Assembly: GCA_001689445.1 (NCBI GenBank) | Contig: LUJN01000011.1 | Coordinates: 1-7,378 of the forward strand | Reading direction: 5' to 3' | DNA length: 7,378 nt | Source: Bacteroidales bacterium M3 | GTDB taxonomy: Bacteria; Bacteroidota; Bacteroidia; Bacteroidales; Muribaculaceae | Translations under genes and position numbers: made by a program | Shown here: positions 1-6,599 of the stretch, piece after piece | How positions within the stretch are numbered: the stretch's first letter is position 1 | Layout: each line of letters starts with the position of its first letter | The notes under the pieces: generated by a model | The model's database searches: none | The model's input: only the letters and a program-made list of their open reading frames with translations | Told to the model about the DNA's origin: nothing

Positions 1-23
1 TTTTGTTAAGGGGATGATTGAGC

Positions 24-127
24 AAATAAATTTTTGAATTGTTTTTCATATTATAAAAAGGTCTCCAAAAGGCCCGTTTTTGAGCGCGAGGTTGTGTATC
101 AACCGCGGTTTTGCGTAATTTGGCTAC
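24..127. repeat. Imperfect direct repeat, copy A
   Basis: This is the first copy of a roughly 105-115 bp imperfect direct repeat; the second is at 1860-1974 in the same orientation. The first block (24-57) matches 1860-1894 at all but one base plus one inserted T. The middle is poorly conserved. The last block (about 83-127, containing ACCGCGG and ending TTTGGCTACG) matches 1927-1974 at roughly four fifths of positions. The perfect palindrome AACCGCGGTT lies at 101-110. On the minus strand an ATG at 49-47 opens a reading frame (MKNNSKIY...) that leaves the window, but it is too short to judge. The repeat may be the end of an IS or a small non-autonomous element; which one cannot be told from this sequence alone. 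Confidence 0.7.
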
Positions 128-161
128 GCCCTATATACTTTCCTCGGCAATGCCTAAATAA

Positions 162-422
162 CGAGCGACTCAATTCCAGATGCCCCGAAACGCCACAGAA
201 AAACGCATGATGTCCGATGCAGAGGTCATCACAATACTGATCCGCTTCCACTTCAACACCTACCGCGATTTCAAAAATTATCATCTCGCTGGCGTATGCG
301 GACGGTGGAAACACCTATCCCCCTGGAGGTTCTCATACAACCGGTTTGTGGAGGTCATGTCCAGATATTTCGTGGCATTGACAATGTTCCTCAGGCTTGC
401 ATGTTTCGGGGAATGTACGGGA
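162..422 (+). pseudogene. IS982-family transposase remnant, N-terminal part only
   Basis: The frame carries the N-terminal conserved block of IS982-family transposases: MMSDAEVITIL, then FHFNTYRDFKNYHL, SYNRF at about residues 52-56 from the ATG at 180, and LACFGECTG. Intact relatives from Bacteroidales continue with a motif of the type G-I-S-F-[IV]-D-S-T, which holds the first catalytic Asp. Here the similarity stops right after GECTG at about 422, and what follows in frame is unrelated sequence overlapping the 3' end of the neighbouring ATPase gene. The usual 35-45 residues before MSDAEV are also unrecognisable, with an in-frame stop at 159-161. All catalytic DDE residues are therefore missing and the product cannot transpose. 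No matching right end or target-site duplication was seen. The family call rests on recalled motifs, not on a search. Confidence 0.75.
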
Positions 423-439
423 GATACTGAATCCTCAGT

Positions 440-1771
440 TTACATATCTTCTAATGTCAGCAATCTGGTCTCGACATCGTATTTCATGAGGAGGCTCGAT
501 TTGATGCGCTCTACCTTTTCCATGAATAGCTTGTGGTCGTAGTTGCGGCGTTGGCGCTTTACTTCCGCTATCACGGCAGTCTTGTCGTCGGTCTTGATAG
601 CGACAATGTCAATCTCGTTAGCCTCCTTACCTTTTTTGCGCTCCCACCATGATCCGATATTCATATACTCATGGTTTTCCATCATTTTGAGCCGGAAATA
701 TTTTTCGAGCATGAGACCGGAGTATGTGGGGTAATCGGACACGATAATCTGACGAAGGTAATCGAAGTTGCCCATTTCAACTAACGTCTGGTTCCGGTCA
801 AAATAATTGAACCAAAACTTCAGAAAATTGTCGGTAATCTCATATTGCACATTTTGCGAGCGAGGTTTAGACATAATCGGGCGCACTCGCTTTATAAGCG
901 AATAATCCTCGATTAACCGCTTCAGATGTCCAGCTACAGTCACTCCTCCCAACGCGCTTTCAATCGCGCCCTGCGTGTTTACCCCAGATGCGATGCAGTT
1001 CAACACCGAGAAATACATGCCATAATCTTTGCCAAACTCTTCAATCAGCAGATTGCGCCCCTCATCTATAAATGGAGAGTTCTCTCTGACAACGTAGTTG
1101 AACATCCCATCGATTGACAAATCGGTATCTTCACACAGCAGCTCGATATATTTCGGGACGCCTCCGGTGATGCAATAGAACGCGAGCAATTCATCGTTGG
1201 TGTAACCGGGGCGGAAATCGCGCATAATATCCTTCATGGTTTCAGTGCCAAACCCCGACAGTCTTATTGTTGCATCCGCCCTGCCAAACAGCGGCTCATG
1301 GTAGCTCTCGAATATCTTGTGCATCATCGAGTACACCGAACCCATCAGCAACAGATTCACATGAGTATCATTGCGATATGAGTCCCAGATGTTCTGCATA
1401 TCGCTGAATACCGATGGATTGACGTTGAAGAACTCCTGAAACTCATCTATAATCAGGTTGAACTTGCGTGTCTTCGCAAGCTCCATCAACATCTGAAACA
1501 GCGACTTGAAGGTCTTTATTTCCGACGGCACATAGCAACTGAGAGCCGAAGAGATTAGCCCTGCAAACTCCTCGCACAAAGCAGCTTCATTCTTTCGGCT
1601 GACAAACAAATATACCGTGGGGTATTCGCCATGCGTAGCACGCAGAGCAAGTGAGGTCTTGCCTATACGACGCCTACCCGTTATCACAGTCATTCTCGAC
1701 CGGGATTCAAAAGCACGTCCTTGAATCCTTTGCAACTCTTCTATTTCCCTTGTACGATTATAGAACTTCAT
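440..1771 (-). CDS. AAA-type ATP-binding protein, archaeal ATPase domain with DUF234 nuclease-like C-terminus
   Basis: A 443-residue protein with the layout of the ATPase_2/DUF234 family common in Archaea and Bacteroidota. Residues 1-10 (MKFYNRTREI) are the typical family start, which supports the ATG at 1769-1771. The Walker A motif is GRRRIGKTS (32-40) and Walker B is NLIIDE (105-110). LLLMGSVYSMM (140-150) sits where a sensor-1-like strand is expected. A winged-helix-like middle (about 245-300) is followed by the DUF234 region, with GSWWER at 373-378 and the pattern E386-x-D388-x14-E403-x-K405, which matches a PD-(D/E)XK nuclease core. The ending LTLEDM is also usual for the family, so the gene looks intact. 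Its cellular role is unknown in general; DNA binding or cleavage is inferred from the fold only. The gene stands alone with its own promoter, is lower in GC than rsmG and glnS, and lies between direct repeats beside a dead transposase, which suggests acquisition by transfer. Confidence 0.9.
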   Translation of the reverse strand: MKFYNRTREIEELQRIQGRAFESRSRMTVITGRRRIGKTSLALRATHGEYPTVYLFVSRKNEAALCEEFAGLISSALSCYVPSEIKTFKSLFQMLMELAKTRKFNLIIDEFQEFFNVNPSVFSDMQNIWDSYRNDTHVNLLLMGSVYSMMHKIFESYHEPLFGRADATIRLSGFGTETMKDIMRDFRPGYTNDELLAFYCITGGVPKYIELLCEDTDLSIDGMFNYVVRENSPFIDEGRNLLIEEFGKDYGMYFSVLNCIASGVNTQGAIESALGGVTVAGHLKRLIEDYSLIKRVRPIMSKPRSQNVQYEITDNFLKFWFNYFDRNQTLVEMGNFDYLRQIIVSDYPTYSGLMLEKYFRLKMMENHEYMNIGSWWERKKGKEANEIDIVAIKTDDKTAVIAEVKRQRRNYDHKLFMEKVERIKSSLLMKYDVETRLLTLEDM

Positions 1772-1779
1772 GTTTTATT

Positions 1780-1802
1780 ACGGCAGTAATTGTTACCGCG
1801 GT
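1780..1802. promoter_or_regulatory. Imperfect dyad at the predicted start of the ATPase transcript, possible operator
   Basis: A 23-bp interval centred on 1791 is dyad-symmetric at 8 of 11 base pairs, with GTAA/TTAC as the inner arms. Its right part holds the palindrome ACCGCGGT (1795-1802). The predicted transcription start of the ATPase gene, about four bases past its -7 box, falls near 1801, so a protein bound here would block initiation. The operator role is inferred from position and symmetry; no regulator gene is visible in the window, though the ATPase protein has a winged-helix-like section. Confidence 0.35.
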
Positions 1803-1804
1803 GA

Positions 1805-1836
1805 CAAAATTATAAATAATCCGCAGATTTGCCAAA
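1805..1836 (-). promoter_or_regulatory. Bacteroidota-type promoter of the ATPase gene
   Basis: On the minus strand TTTG (1836-1833) is followed after exactly 20 bases by TAATTTTG (1812-1805). This fits the Bacteroidota housekeeping pattern TTTG-N19-21-TAnnTTTG. The start codon lies 33 bases further on, giving a leader of about 30 nt. The -33 box is part of a perfect 13-bp palindrome (GATTTG-C-CAAATC, 1826-1838). Confidence 0.75.
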
Positions 1837-1859
1837 TCCGATTAGGATGGATTATTAAC

Positions 1860-1974
1860 AAACAAATTTTTGAATTGTTTTTTCATATTATAAAGCCTCC
1901 AAAGACTCGTCTTTAGGCTCGATTTTGGGCACGGAGTTGTGAATTAACCGCGATTTTGTGTAGTTTGGCTAACG
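1860..1974. repeat. Imperfect direct repeat, copy B
   Basis: The second copy of the repeat seen at 24-127, same orientation, about 1.84 kb away. It differs in the middle, where this copy carries a hairpin (1894-1919) not formed in copy A. It occupies the divergent intergenic space between the ATPase and rsmG promoters and stops about 35 bp before the rsmG -33 box. The rest of this 277-base gap holds the two promoters and the dyads listed separately. Confidence 0.7.
1894..1919. other. Stem-loop inside repeat copy B
   Basis: AGCCT pairs with AGGCT (1894-1898 with 1915-1919) and AAAGA pairs with TCTTT (1901-1905 with 1910-1914), with loop CTCG and a two-base bulge CC. On the plus strand it is followed by CGATTTTGGG, a weak T run, so it could be a poor terminator of plus-strand transcription entering from the left. 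It may equally be a structural part of the repeat. No gene ends directly before it. Confidence 0.35.
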
Positions 1975-1993
1975 TCTTGGATACACACGCTCA

Positions 1994-2020
1994 ACAAAGC
2001 TCAAACGAGTTTGGCTTTGT
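1994..2020. promoter_or_regulatory. Inverted repeat over the rsmG -33 box
   Basis: ACAAAGC (1994-2000) is complementary to GCTTTGT (2014-2020), and inside it CAAAC (2002-2006) is complementary to GTTTG (2009-2013), with one unpaired T at 2001. The inner right arm contains the TTTG of the -33 element. Because it lies upstream of the transcription start it is a DNA-level symmetry, not an RNA hairpin of the rsmG message. It could be an operator or the remains of an upstream terminator; there is no T tract after it. Confidence 0.4.
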
Positions 2021-2041
2021 ATTCGCTTATGCGTATCTTTG
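2010..2041 (+). promoter_or_regulatory. Promoter of rsmG, nearly leaderless
   Basis: TTTG (2010-2013), 20 bases, then TATCTTTG (2034-2041) is a full match to the Bacteroidota promoter pattern. Only seven bases separate the -7 box from the ATG at 2049, so the transcript should begin about four bases before the start codon. This decides the start of rsmG: the upstream in-frame ATG at 1956 lies before the promoter and would not be transcribed from it. Confidence 0.8.
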
Positions 2042-2048
2042 TAGCATT

Positions 2049-2672
2049 ATGGATGAAATATTGAAATACTTCCCGCAGTTGTCGGGGCGGCAGCAGGAGC
2101 AGTTTGCCCGGCTTGGCGAGCTATATCCCGAGTGGAACGAGAAAATCAACGTCATCTCGCGCAAGGATATCGACAACCTCTACACCAACCATATCTTGCA
2201 CTCGCTGGCAATAGCCAAGTTTATCACGCCCGTCGACGGGACGACTCTCCTCGACATGGGCACCGGGGGAGGCTTCCCGGGGATACCGTTGGCCATCATG
2301 TGGCCCGGATGCCGTTTCCACCTGATAGACCGTATAGGCAAGAAAATAAAGGTGGCAGCCGACATCGCATCGCAGATTGGACTGACAAATGTCACTTTCC
2401 AGCACGGGGACATCGGCGAGTGCCGCGCGAAGTATGACTTTGTCGTAAGCCGCGCGGTGATGAGGCTCGATGAGCTTGTGCCTCTCGTCAAGAAAAACAT
2501 CTCAAAAGAGTCACGCAACGCCTACCCCAACGGCATCATATGCCTCAAAGGGGGCGACCTCACGAGCGAGACCCACAACCTGCGCTACCCGACAATCGAG
2601 GTGTCGCTGACCGACTATTTCAGCGAGCCGTTTTTTGAGACAAAGAAACTTATCTACGTCGACATGATGTAA
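2049..2672 (+). CDS. rsmG: 16S rRNA (guanine-N7)-methyltransferase RsmG
   Basis: A 207-residue cytosolic enzyme that transfers a methyl group from S-adenosylmethionine to N7 of the guanine equivalent to E. coli 16S rRNA G527, in the decoding region. In other bacteria loss of RsmG gives low-level streptomycin resistance. The family signature is clear: EWNEKINVISRKD (28-40), HILHSLAIAK (48-57), the SAM-binding glycine-rich motif LLDMGTGGGFPGIPLAI (67-83), the acidic end of strand 2 in FHLID (90-94), and VVSRAV (132-137). Length equals that usual for Bacteroidales RsmG when translation starts at 2049; a start at 1956 would add 31 residues with no family resemblance and lies upstream of the promoter. 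A metallo-hydrolase gene follows after 24 nt and probably shares the transcript. Confidence 0.95.
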   Translation: MDEILKYFPQLSGRQQEQFARLGELYPEWNEKINVISRKDIDNLYTNHILHSLAIAKFITPVDGTTLLDMGTGGGFPGIPLAIMWPGCRFHLIDRIGKKIKVAADIASQIGLTNVTFQHGDIGECRAKYDFVVSRAVMRLDELVPLVKKNISKESRNAYPNGIICLKGGDLTSETHNLRYPTIEVSLTDYFSEPFFETKKLIYVDMM

Positions 2673-2696
2673 CCTGTCTATATAACCCTCATAATC

Positions 2697-3335
2697 ATGG
2701 AAATAAAAAGATTCTCATTCAATATGTTCGGGGTCAACACGTTTGTGCTGTGGGACCCCGTGACCCACGACGCGGCGATTATCGACCCGGGAATGATTGA
2801 CAACCGGGAGATTGCTGAGATTGACAATTTTATCGCCGACAACCACTTAAAAGTGACCCACCTTATCAACACCCACCTGCATCTCGACCACACATTCGGC
2901 AACGAATATGTCAAGGCAAAATACGGATTGCCGGTCGAGGCGGGGATTGACGACGCCGAGCTTGGCGCCTACATGGAGCAGCAGTCCCGGCGGTTCGGGC
3001 TGAAATATTCCGGCGGTCCGATAGTCATCGACCGACCGCTGAAGGATGGCGACATGATAAAGATAGGCGACGGCTCGCTGCAGGTGCTCCATGTGCCGGG
3101 CCATTCCCCCGGCAGCGTAGCATTGTATGACGCCGCCGACGGGTTTGTAATCGCCGGCGACGTGCTGTTCCGCTCAAGCATCGGGCGTACCGACCTGCCT
3201 GGCGGCGACTACGCGACACTGATAAAGTCGATAAACGACAAACTGATGACGCTCCCTGACGACACGGTAGTGTACCCCGGTCACGGCCCGGCGACAAAAA
3301 TCGCCATCGAGCGACAGCTCAATCCCTATATCTGA
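2697..3335 (+). CDS. Metallo-beta-lactamase-fold hydrolase, glyoxalase II-like
   Basis: A 212-residue protein without signal peptide or membrane segment, so cytosolic. It carries the full metal-binding set of the metallo-beta-lactamase fold: THLHLDH (H60, H62, D64, H65), GHSPGS (H136), AGD (D155) and PGHGP (H196), which would hold two metal ions. The arrangement and short length match the YcbL-type subgroup related to hydroxyacylglutathione hydrolase (glyoxalase II), which hydrolyses thioesters. The C-terminal substrate domain of classical glyoxalase II is absent. The exact substrate cannot be read from sequence. It follows rsmG by 24 nt with no promoter or terminator seen between them, so it is likely co-transcribed, although no functional link to rRNA methylation is evident. 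There is no Shine-Dalgarno sequence before the ATG, as is normal in Bacteroidota. Confidence 0.9.
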   Translation: MEIKRFSFNMFGVNTFVLWDPVTHDAAIIDPGMIDNREIAEIDNFIADNHLKVTHLINTHLHLDHTFGNEYVKAKYGLPVEAGIDDAELGAYMEQQSRRFGLKYSGGPIVIDRPLKDGDMIKIGDGSLQVLHVPGHSPGSVALYDAADGFVIAGDVLFRSSIGRTDLPGGDYATLIKSINDKLMTLPDDTVVYPGHGPATKIAIERQLNPYI

Positions 3336-3353
3336 TCCCTCCTAATGGGGTCA
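3333..3353. terminator. Small hairpin spanning both convergent stop codons
   Basis: TGATCCC (3333-3339) pairs with GGGGTCA (3347-3353), seven pairs including one G-T wobble, around a seven-base loop. The outer arms contain the stop codon of the hydrolase gene (plus) and of the TPR gene (minus), which are only 15 bp apart. Neither side has a T tract, so as an intrinsic terminator it is weak. It may still limit read-through in both directions. Confidence 0.3.
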
Positions 3354-4835
3354 CGATGTCAGACCGCCATATGTGCTTATGAACGGGTCGAGGCCGCTTA
3401 CCGGCACAGGCTCGGTAGCTTCGTGCGCGGCAATGATGTCGCGTATGGCACGGAATGTGCCGTGCCACGCTATCTGGTCGTCAAAGCGCATCAGTCCCGG
3501 CACCTCCACTGCGAGCACATCGCGGGCAAAGGCAATCCCCTCCTCCACTTTGTCGCACTGTATCATTGACAGTATGGCGACAAGTACAGTCGAAGGACGC
3601 CACCAATATTGCGCGGGGACGTGGGCGTTGTTCTCGCGGTTGAGGAAGTCGTCGGCAATGCGGTCATAGTCGCCGAGACGGTACATCGTCTCGTAAAGCA
3701 ATGTGAACCCATCATGCAGTTCGTCATGCCGCCTGAGGGCATCCAGTATCATGACAGCGTTGCCGAGCCGATCCACGTTGACGCAGTATATCGCCCAGTT
3801 GAGCCAGTCGGTCTCGCAGTTGCCACCGATGGCCTTGTAGTAACGGTCGAGAATCGCGGGGTCAAACTTTGGACCGGCAAATATAAGCAGATAGTCGACC
3901 CATATGCGCTCCTCGGGACGGCTCACATGCATTTTCAGAGCCAAAGTCTCGGAGTCTTCCCGCCTTCCAAGTGTCTCGTAGCAGTACATTAGCGCACCGG
4001 CGACCTCCGACTGCTCCTCGGGAGAATCGTTCAGCCTGTAGAACAGGTCTTCAAGGCGGGTTGTCACGTCGGGCAGCTGCTGTCCAAGGCGAGCCATGGA
4101 AGCGAGACGTATGAATGAGACCTTGGACAGCGTGTCGTCTATCGCCAAAGCATAGTCGGCGGCATTCAACGCCCGCTCCCAGTCGTTGCCGTTGTAGCAC
4201 GTTCGGGCAAGACATTCCCAAAACATGGTGTTGAACGGCTCTATCATCGTCGCCTCCTCAAAGAGCGACGCAGCAGTGGCGTTGTCGGACGCACTGTCAT
4301 ACAGCATCCCAAGCTCATAATAGAATGTCGCCGGATACTCGCACTTATCGGCTATCGCCGCACGGTGGGCACTCGCCCACTCCAGCAACCCTTTCTCATC
4401 AATCATTGCCACAAACTGTATAACATCCTCGTCGTCAAACTTGCGCGGCATGGGCATGATGACATTCTCGACTGCCGACTTCACCTCCTCCAGCGACAGC
4501 TCCTTGGAGAGCTTCAGCCCCATAATCTCCCATAGGGCGGTATTGGGGTCGCCGCAGGCGTTGACGCGCTCAAACATCTTGACGGCGGCATCCGTGTCGC
4601 TGTTGTGGTAATAATAGTAGGCACGGCGCACCTCAAGGGCCTGGCTGTCGGGATAGAGCCGGGCGCCACACAACAGGGCCTCCAGCCTCACATACTCATC
4701 CTCGTTGTCGCTCGCATAGTCATATATCTCCACGAGGTCGCTCTCGTCATAGAACATGTCGGCGCGGCGCCCACCTTTGAGGTCGGCGACAAAGCGGTCG
4801 TAAAGCTCAAACCTTTCGTCGGGTCGGTTATCCAT
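3351..4835 (-). CDS. TPR-containing protein of unknown function, downstream of glnS
   Basis: A 494-residue soluble protein, acidic in its N-terminal part, with no signal peptide, membrane segment or enzymatic motif. Residues about 168-236 form two recognisable tetratricopeptide repeats: one begins at YYELGMLYD and ends near ATMIEP; the other begins at WECLARTCY, continues with WERALNAADYALAID. Helical repeat-like stretches before (about 50-110) and after (about 240-440) suggest that most of the chain is an alpha-solenoid, so it probably binds other proteins. Its start lies 24 nt after the glnS stop on the same strand with no promoter or terminator between them, so the two are probably one transcript. 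Proteins of this kind after glnS are, as far as I recall, usual in Bacteroidales, but no function is known to me. A role connected with translation is only a guess from context. Confidence 0.85.
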   Translation of the reverse strand: MDNRPDERFELYDRFVADLKGGRRADMFYDESDLVEIYDYASDNEDEYVRLEALLCGARLYPDSQALEVRRAYYYYHNSDTDAAVKMFERVNACGDPNTALWEIMGLKLSKELSLEEVKSAVENVIMPMPRKFDDEDVIQFVAMIDEKGLLEWASAHRAAIADKCEYPATFYYELGMLYDSASDNATAASLFEEATMIEPFNTMFWECLARTCYNGNDWERALNAADYALAIDDTLSKVSFIRLASMARLGQQLPDVTTRLEDLFYRLNDSPEEQSEVAGALMYCYETLGRREDSETLALKMHVSRPEERIWVDYLLIFAGPKFDPAILDRYYKAIGGNCETDWLNWAIYCVNVDRLGNAVMILDALRRHDELHDGFTLLYETMYRLGDYDRIADDFLNRENNAHVPAQYWWRPSTVLVAILSMIQCDKVEEGIAFARDVLAVEVPGLMRFDDQIAWHGTFRAIRDIIAAHEATEPVPVSGLDPFISTYGGLTS

Positions 4836-4859
4836 CGTCAGTTTAGCCTCGTTGCGGTG

Positions 4860-6563
4860 TCACTTTTTCTGGGCTTTCTCCCAGCTGTCCTTCAAGGCTA
4901 TGGTGCGGTTAAACACGAGGTTGTCGGGCGTGGAGTCATAGTCGGGCGTGAAGTAGCCGATGCGCTGGAACTGGAATCGCTCGCCCTTGGAGGCATGTTC
5001 GGCCAAATACGGCTCTATCTTCACATTCTCCACGACCTTGAGCGACTCGGGGTTGAGCAGCTCGCGAAAATCCTTGTCCTTCTCCTCGGCAGGATTTTCC
5101 ACGGCAAAGAGGCGGTCGTAGAGGCGCACCGTGGCATCGACGGCATGGGCCGCCGACACCCAATGAAGCGTGCCCTTGACCTTGCGCATACTGCCGGGCA
5201 GCCCACTGCGTGTCTCGGGGTCATAGGTGCAGTATATCTCCTCGATGTTGCCATCGGCATCCTTCTTGACGCCGGTGCACTTCACGATATATGCGCCCTT
5301 GAGGCGCACCTCGCCATCGGGAGCGAGACGGAAGAATTTCTTTGGCGGATTCTCCATAAAGTCCTCGCGCTCGATGTATATCTCGCGGGAGAAGGGCATG
5401 GAGTGAGTACCCGCGCCCTCCTGCTCGGGGTTGTTTTCAAGCTCGACCATCTCCACCTGCCCCTCTGGATAATTGGTGATGACCACCTTCACGGGGTTTA
5501 CCACCGCCATTACGCGGGTAGCCTTCTTATTGAGGTCCTCGCGCACGGCATGTTCAAGCAGCGAGACGCTGTTGAGAGCCTCAAACTTGGTGTAGCCTAT
5601 CTTATCGACAAAATTGCGTATCGACTCGGGGGTATAGCCACGGCGGCGCATACCCGAGATGGTCGGCATACGCGGGTCGTCCCATCCGGCCACCAGCCCT
5701 TCGTTGACGAGCTGCAGCAGCTTGCGCTTGCTCATAACGGTATACGTCAGGTTGAGGCGGTTGAACTCTATCTGCCGGGGACAATATGTCTCGTCGGCAA
5801 GTTCCTTGACAAAATATTCGTAGAGCGGACGGTGCACGACAAACTCAAGGGTGCATATCGAGTGGGTCACCCCCTCGAAGTAGTCGCTCTGGCCGTGGGC
5901 GAAGTCATACATCGGGTAGACCTTCCACGTGGTGCCCGTGCGGTGGTGGGGCGTCTTGATGATGCGGTACATGATGGGGTCGCGGAAATGCATGTTGGGC
6001 GACGACATGTCAATCTTGGCGCGGAGCACGCGGCTACCCTCGTCAAACTCGCCCTTGTTCATGCGCTCAAACAGGTCGAGATTTTCCTCCACCGAGCGGT
6101 TGCGGTAGGGGCTTTCGCGCCCCGGCTCGGTAGGCGTGCCCTTCTGCTCGGCTATCTGTTCGGATGTCTGATCATCGACATATGCCTTACCCTCCTTGAT
6201 AAGGCGCACAGCCAATGCGTAGAGCTGCGGAAAGTAATCGGAAGCATAATACTCGCGGTCGCCCCAGTCAAACCCGAGCCAATGGATATCCTCGCGGATG
6301 GCATCCACATACTCGACATCCTCCTTCACGGGATTGGTGTCGTCGAAACGCAGGTTGCATGTGCCGCCAAACTTCTCTGCCGCACCAAAGTCCATGCAGA
6401 TGGCCTTTGCATGGCCGATGTGCAGGTAGCCGTTAGGTTCCGGCGGGAAACGCGTGTTCAGGCGTCCGCCATTCTTTCCTGCCTGTAGGTCGTCATATAT
6501 TATCTGCTCTACAAAATTGAGACCTTTTTTCTCCGTATTTTCAGCTTCTTTATTCTCGCACAT
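4860..6563 (-). CDS. glnS: Glutaminyl-tRNA synthetase
   Basis: Class I aminoacyl-tRNA synthetase that joins glutamine to tRNA-Gln using ATP in the cytoplasm. From the chosen start the protein has 567 residues, close to the 554 of the E. coli enzyme. The ATP-binding HIGH motif appears in PPEPNGYLHIGHAKA (HIGH about 48-51) and the second signature as MSKRK (about 277-281). Between them are LRFDDTNP, YDFAHGQSDYFEGVTHS and RPLYEYF, typical of GlnRS rather than GluRS; the C-terminal part is the two-barrel anticodon-binding domain. The open frame extends 16 codons further to an ATG at 6611, but that codon lies upstream of the -7 box (6607-6600), so the start at 6563 (MCENKEAE...) is preferred. Having GlnRS means tRNA-Gln can be charged directly, without the amidotransferase route. 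The TPR gene follows after 24 nt. Confidence 0.96.
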   Translation of the reverse strand: MCENKEAENTEKKGLNFVEQIIYDDLQAGKNGGRLNTRFPPEPNGYLHIGHAKAICMDFGAAEKFGGTCNLRFDDTNPVKEDVEYVDAIREDIHWLGFDWGDREYYASDYFPQLYALAVRLIKEGKAYVDDQTSEQIAEQKGTPTEPGRESPYRNRSVEENLDLFERMNKGEFDEGSRVLRAKIDMSSPNMHFRDPIMYRIIKTPHHRTGTTWKVYPMYDFAHGQSDYFEGVTHSICTLEFVVHRPLYEYFVKELADETYCPRQIEFNRLNLTYTVMSKRKLLQLVNEGLVAGWDDPRMPTISGMRRRGYTPESIRNFVDKIGYTKFEALNSVSLLEHAVREDLNKKATRVMAVVNPVKVVITNYPEGQVEMVELENNPEQEGAGTHSMPFSREIYIEREDFMENPPKKFFRLAPDGEVRLKGAYIVKCTGVKKDADGNIEEIYCTYDPETRSGLPGSMRKVKGTLHWVSAAHAVDATVRLYDRLFAVENPAEEKDKDFRELLNPESLKVVENVKIEPYLAEHASKGERFQFQRIGYFTPDYDSTPDNLVFNRTIALKDSWEKAQKK

Positions 6564-6599
6564 AGCTCTACTGATTGTGTTGTTATTGGCTTTAAGTTG

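Noticed and set aside
1..49. Minus-strand reading frame from the ATG at 49-47 (MKNNSKIYLLNHPLNK) leaving the left edge
   Set aside because: Only 16 codons are visible. The matching part of copy B has a one-base insertion that changes the frame and soon stops, so there is no support for a gene.
423..542. Continuation of the transposase frame to 542
   Set aside because: The residues after GECTG do not resemble any transposase and lie antisense to the conserved C-terminus of the ATPase, so this is chance read-through.
1956..2048. N-terminal extension of RsmG by 31 residues
   Set aside because: It spans the promoter boxes at 2010-2041, and the family start is MDEILKYFP at 2049.
4605..6488. A 627-codon open frame on the plus strand opposite glnS and the start of the TPR gene
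   Set aside because: It is the antisense of a clear GlnRS gene in which stop-complement codons are rare because of codon bias. The protein has no recognisable domain, and no promoter was seen for it.
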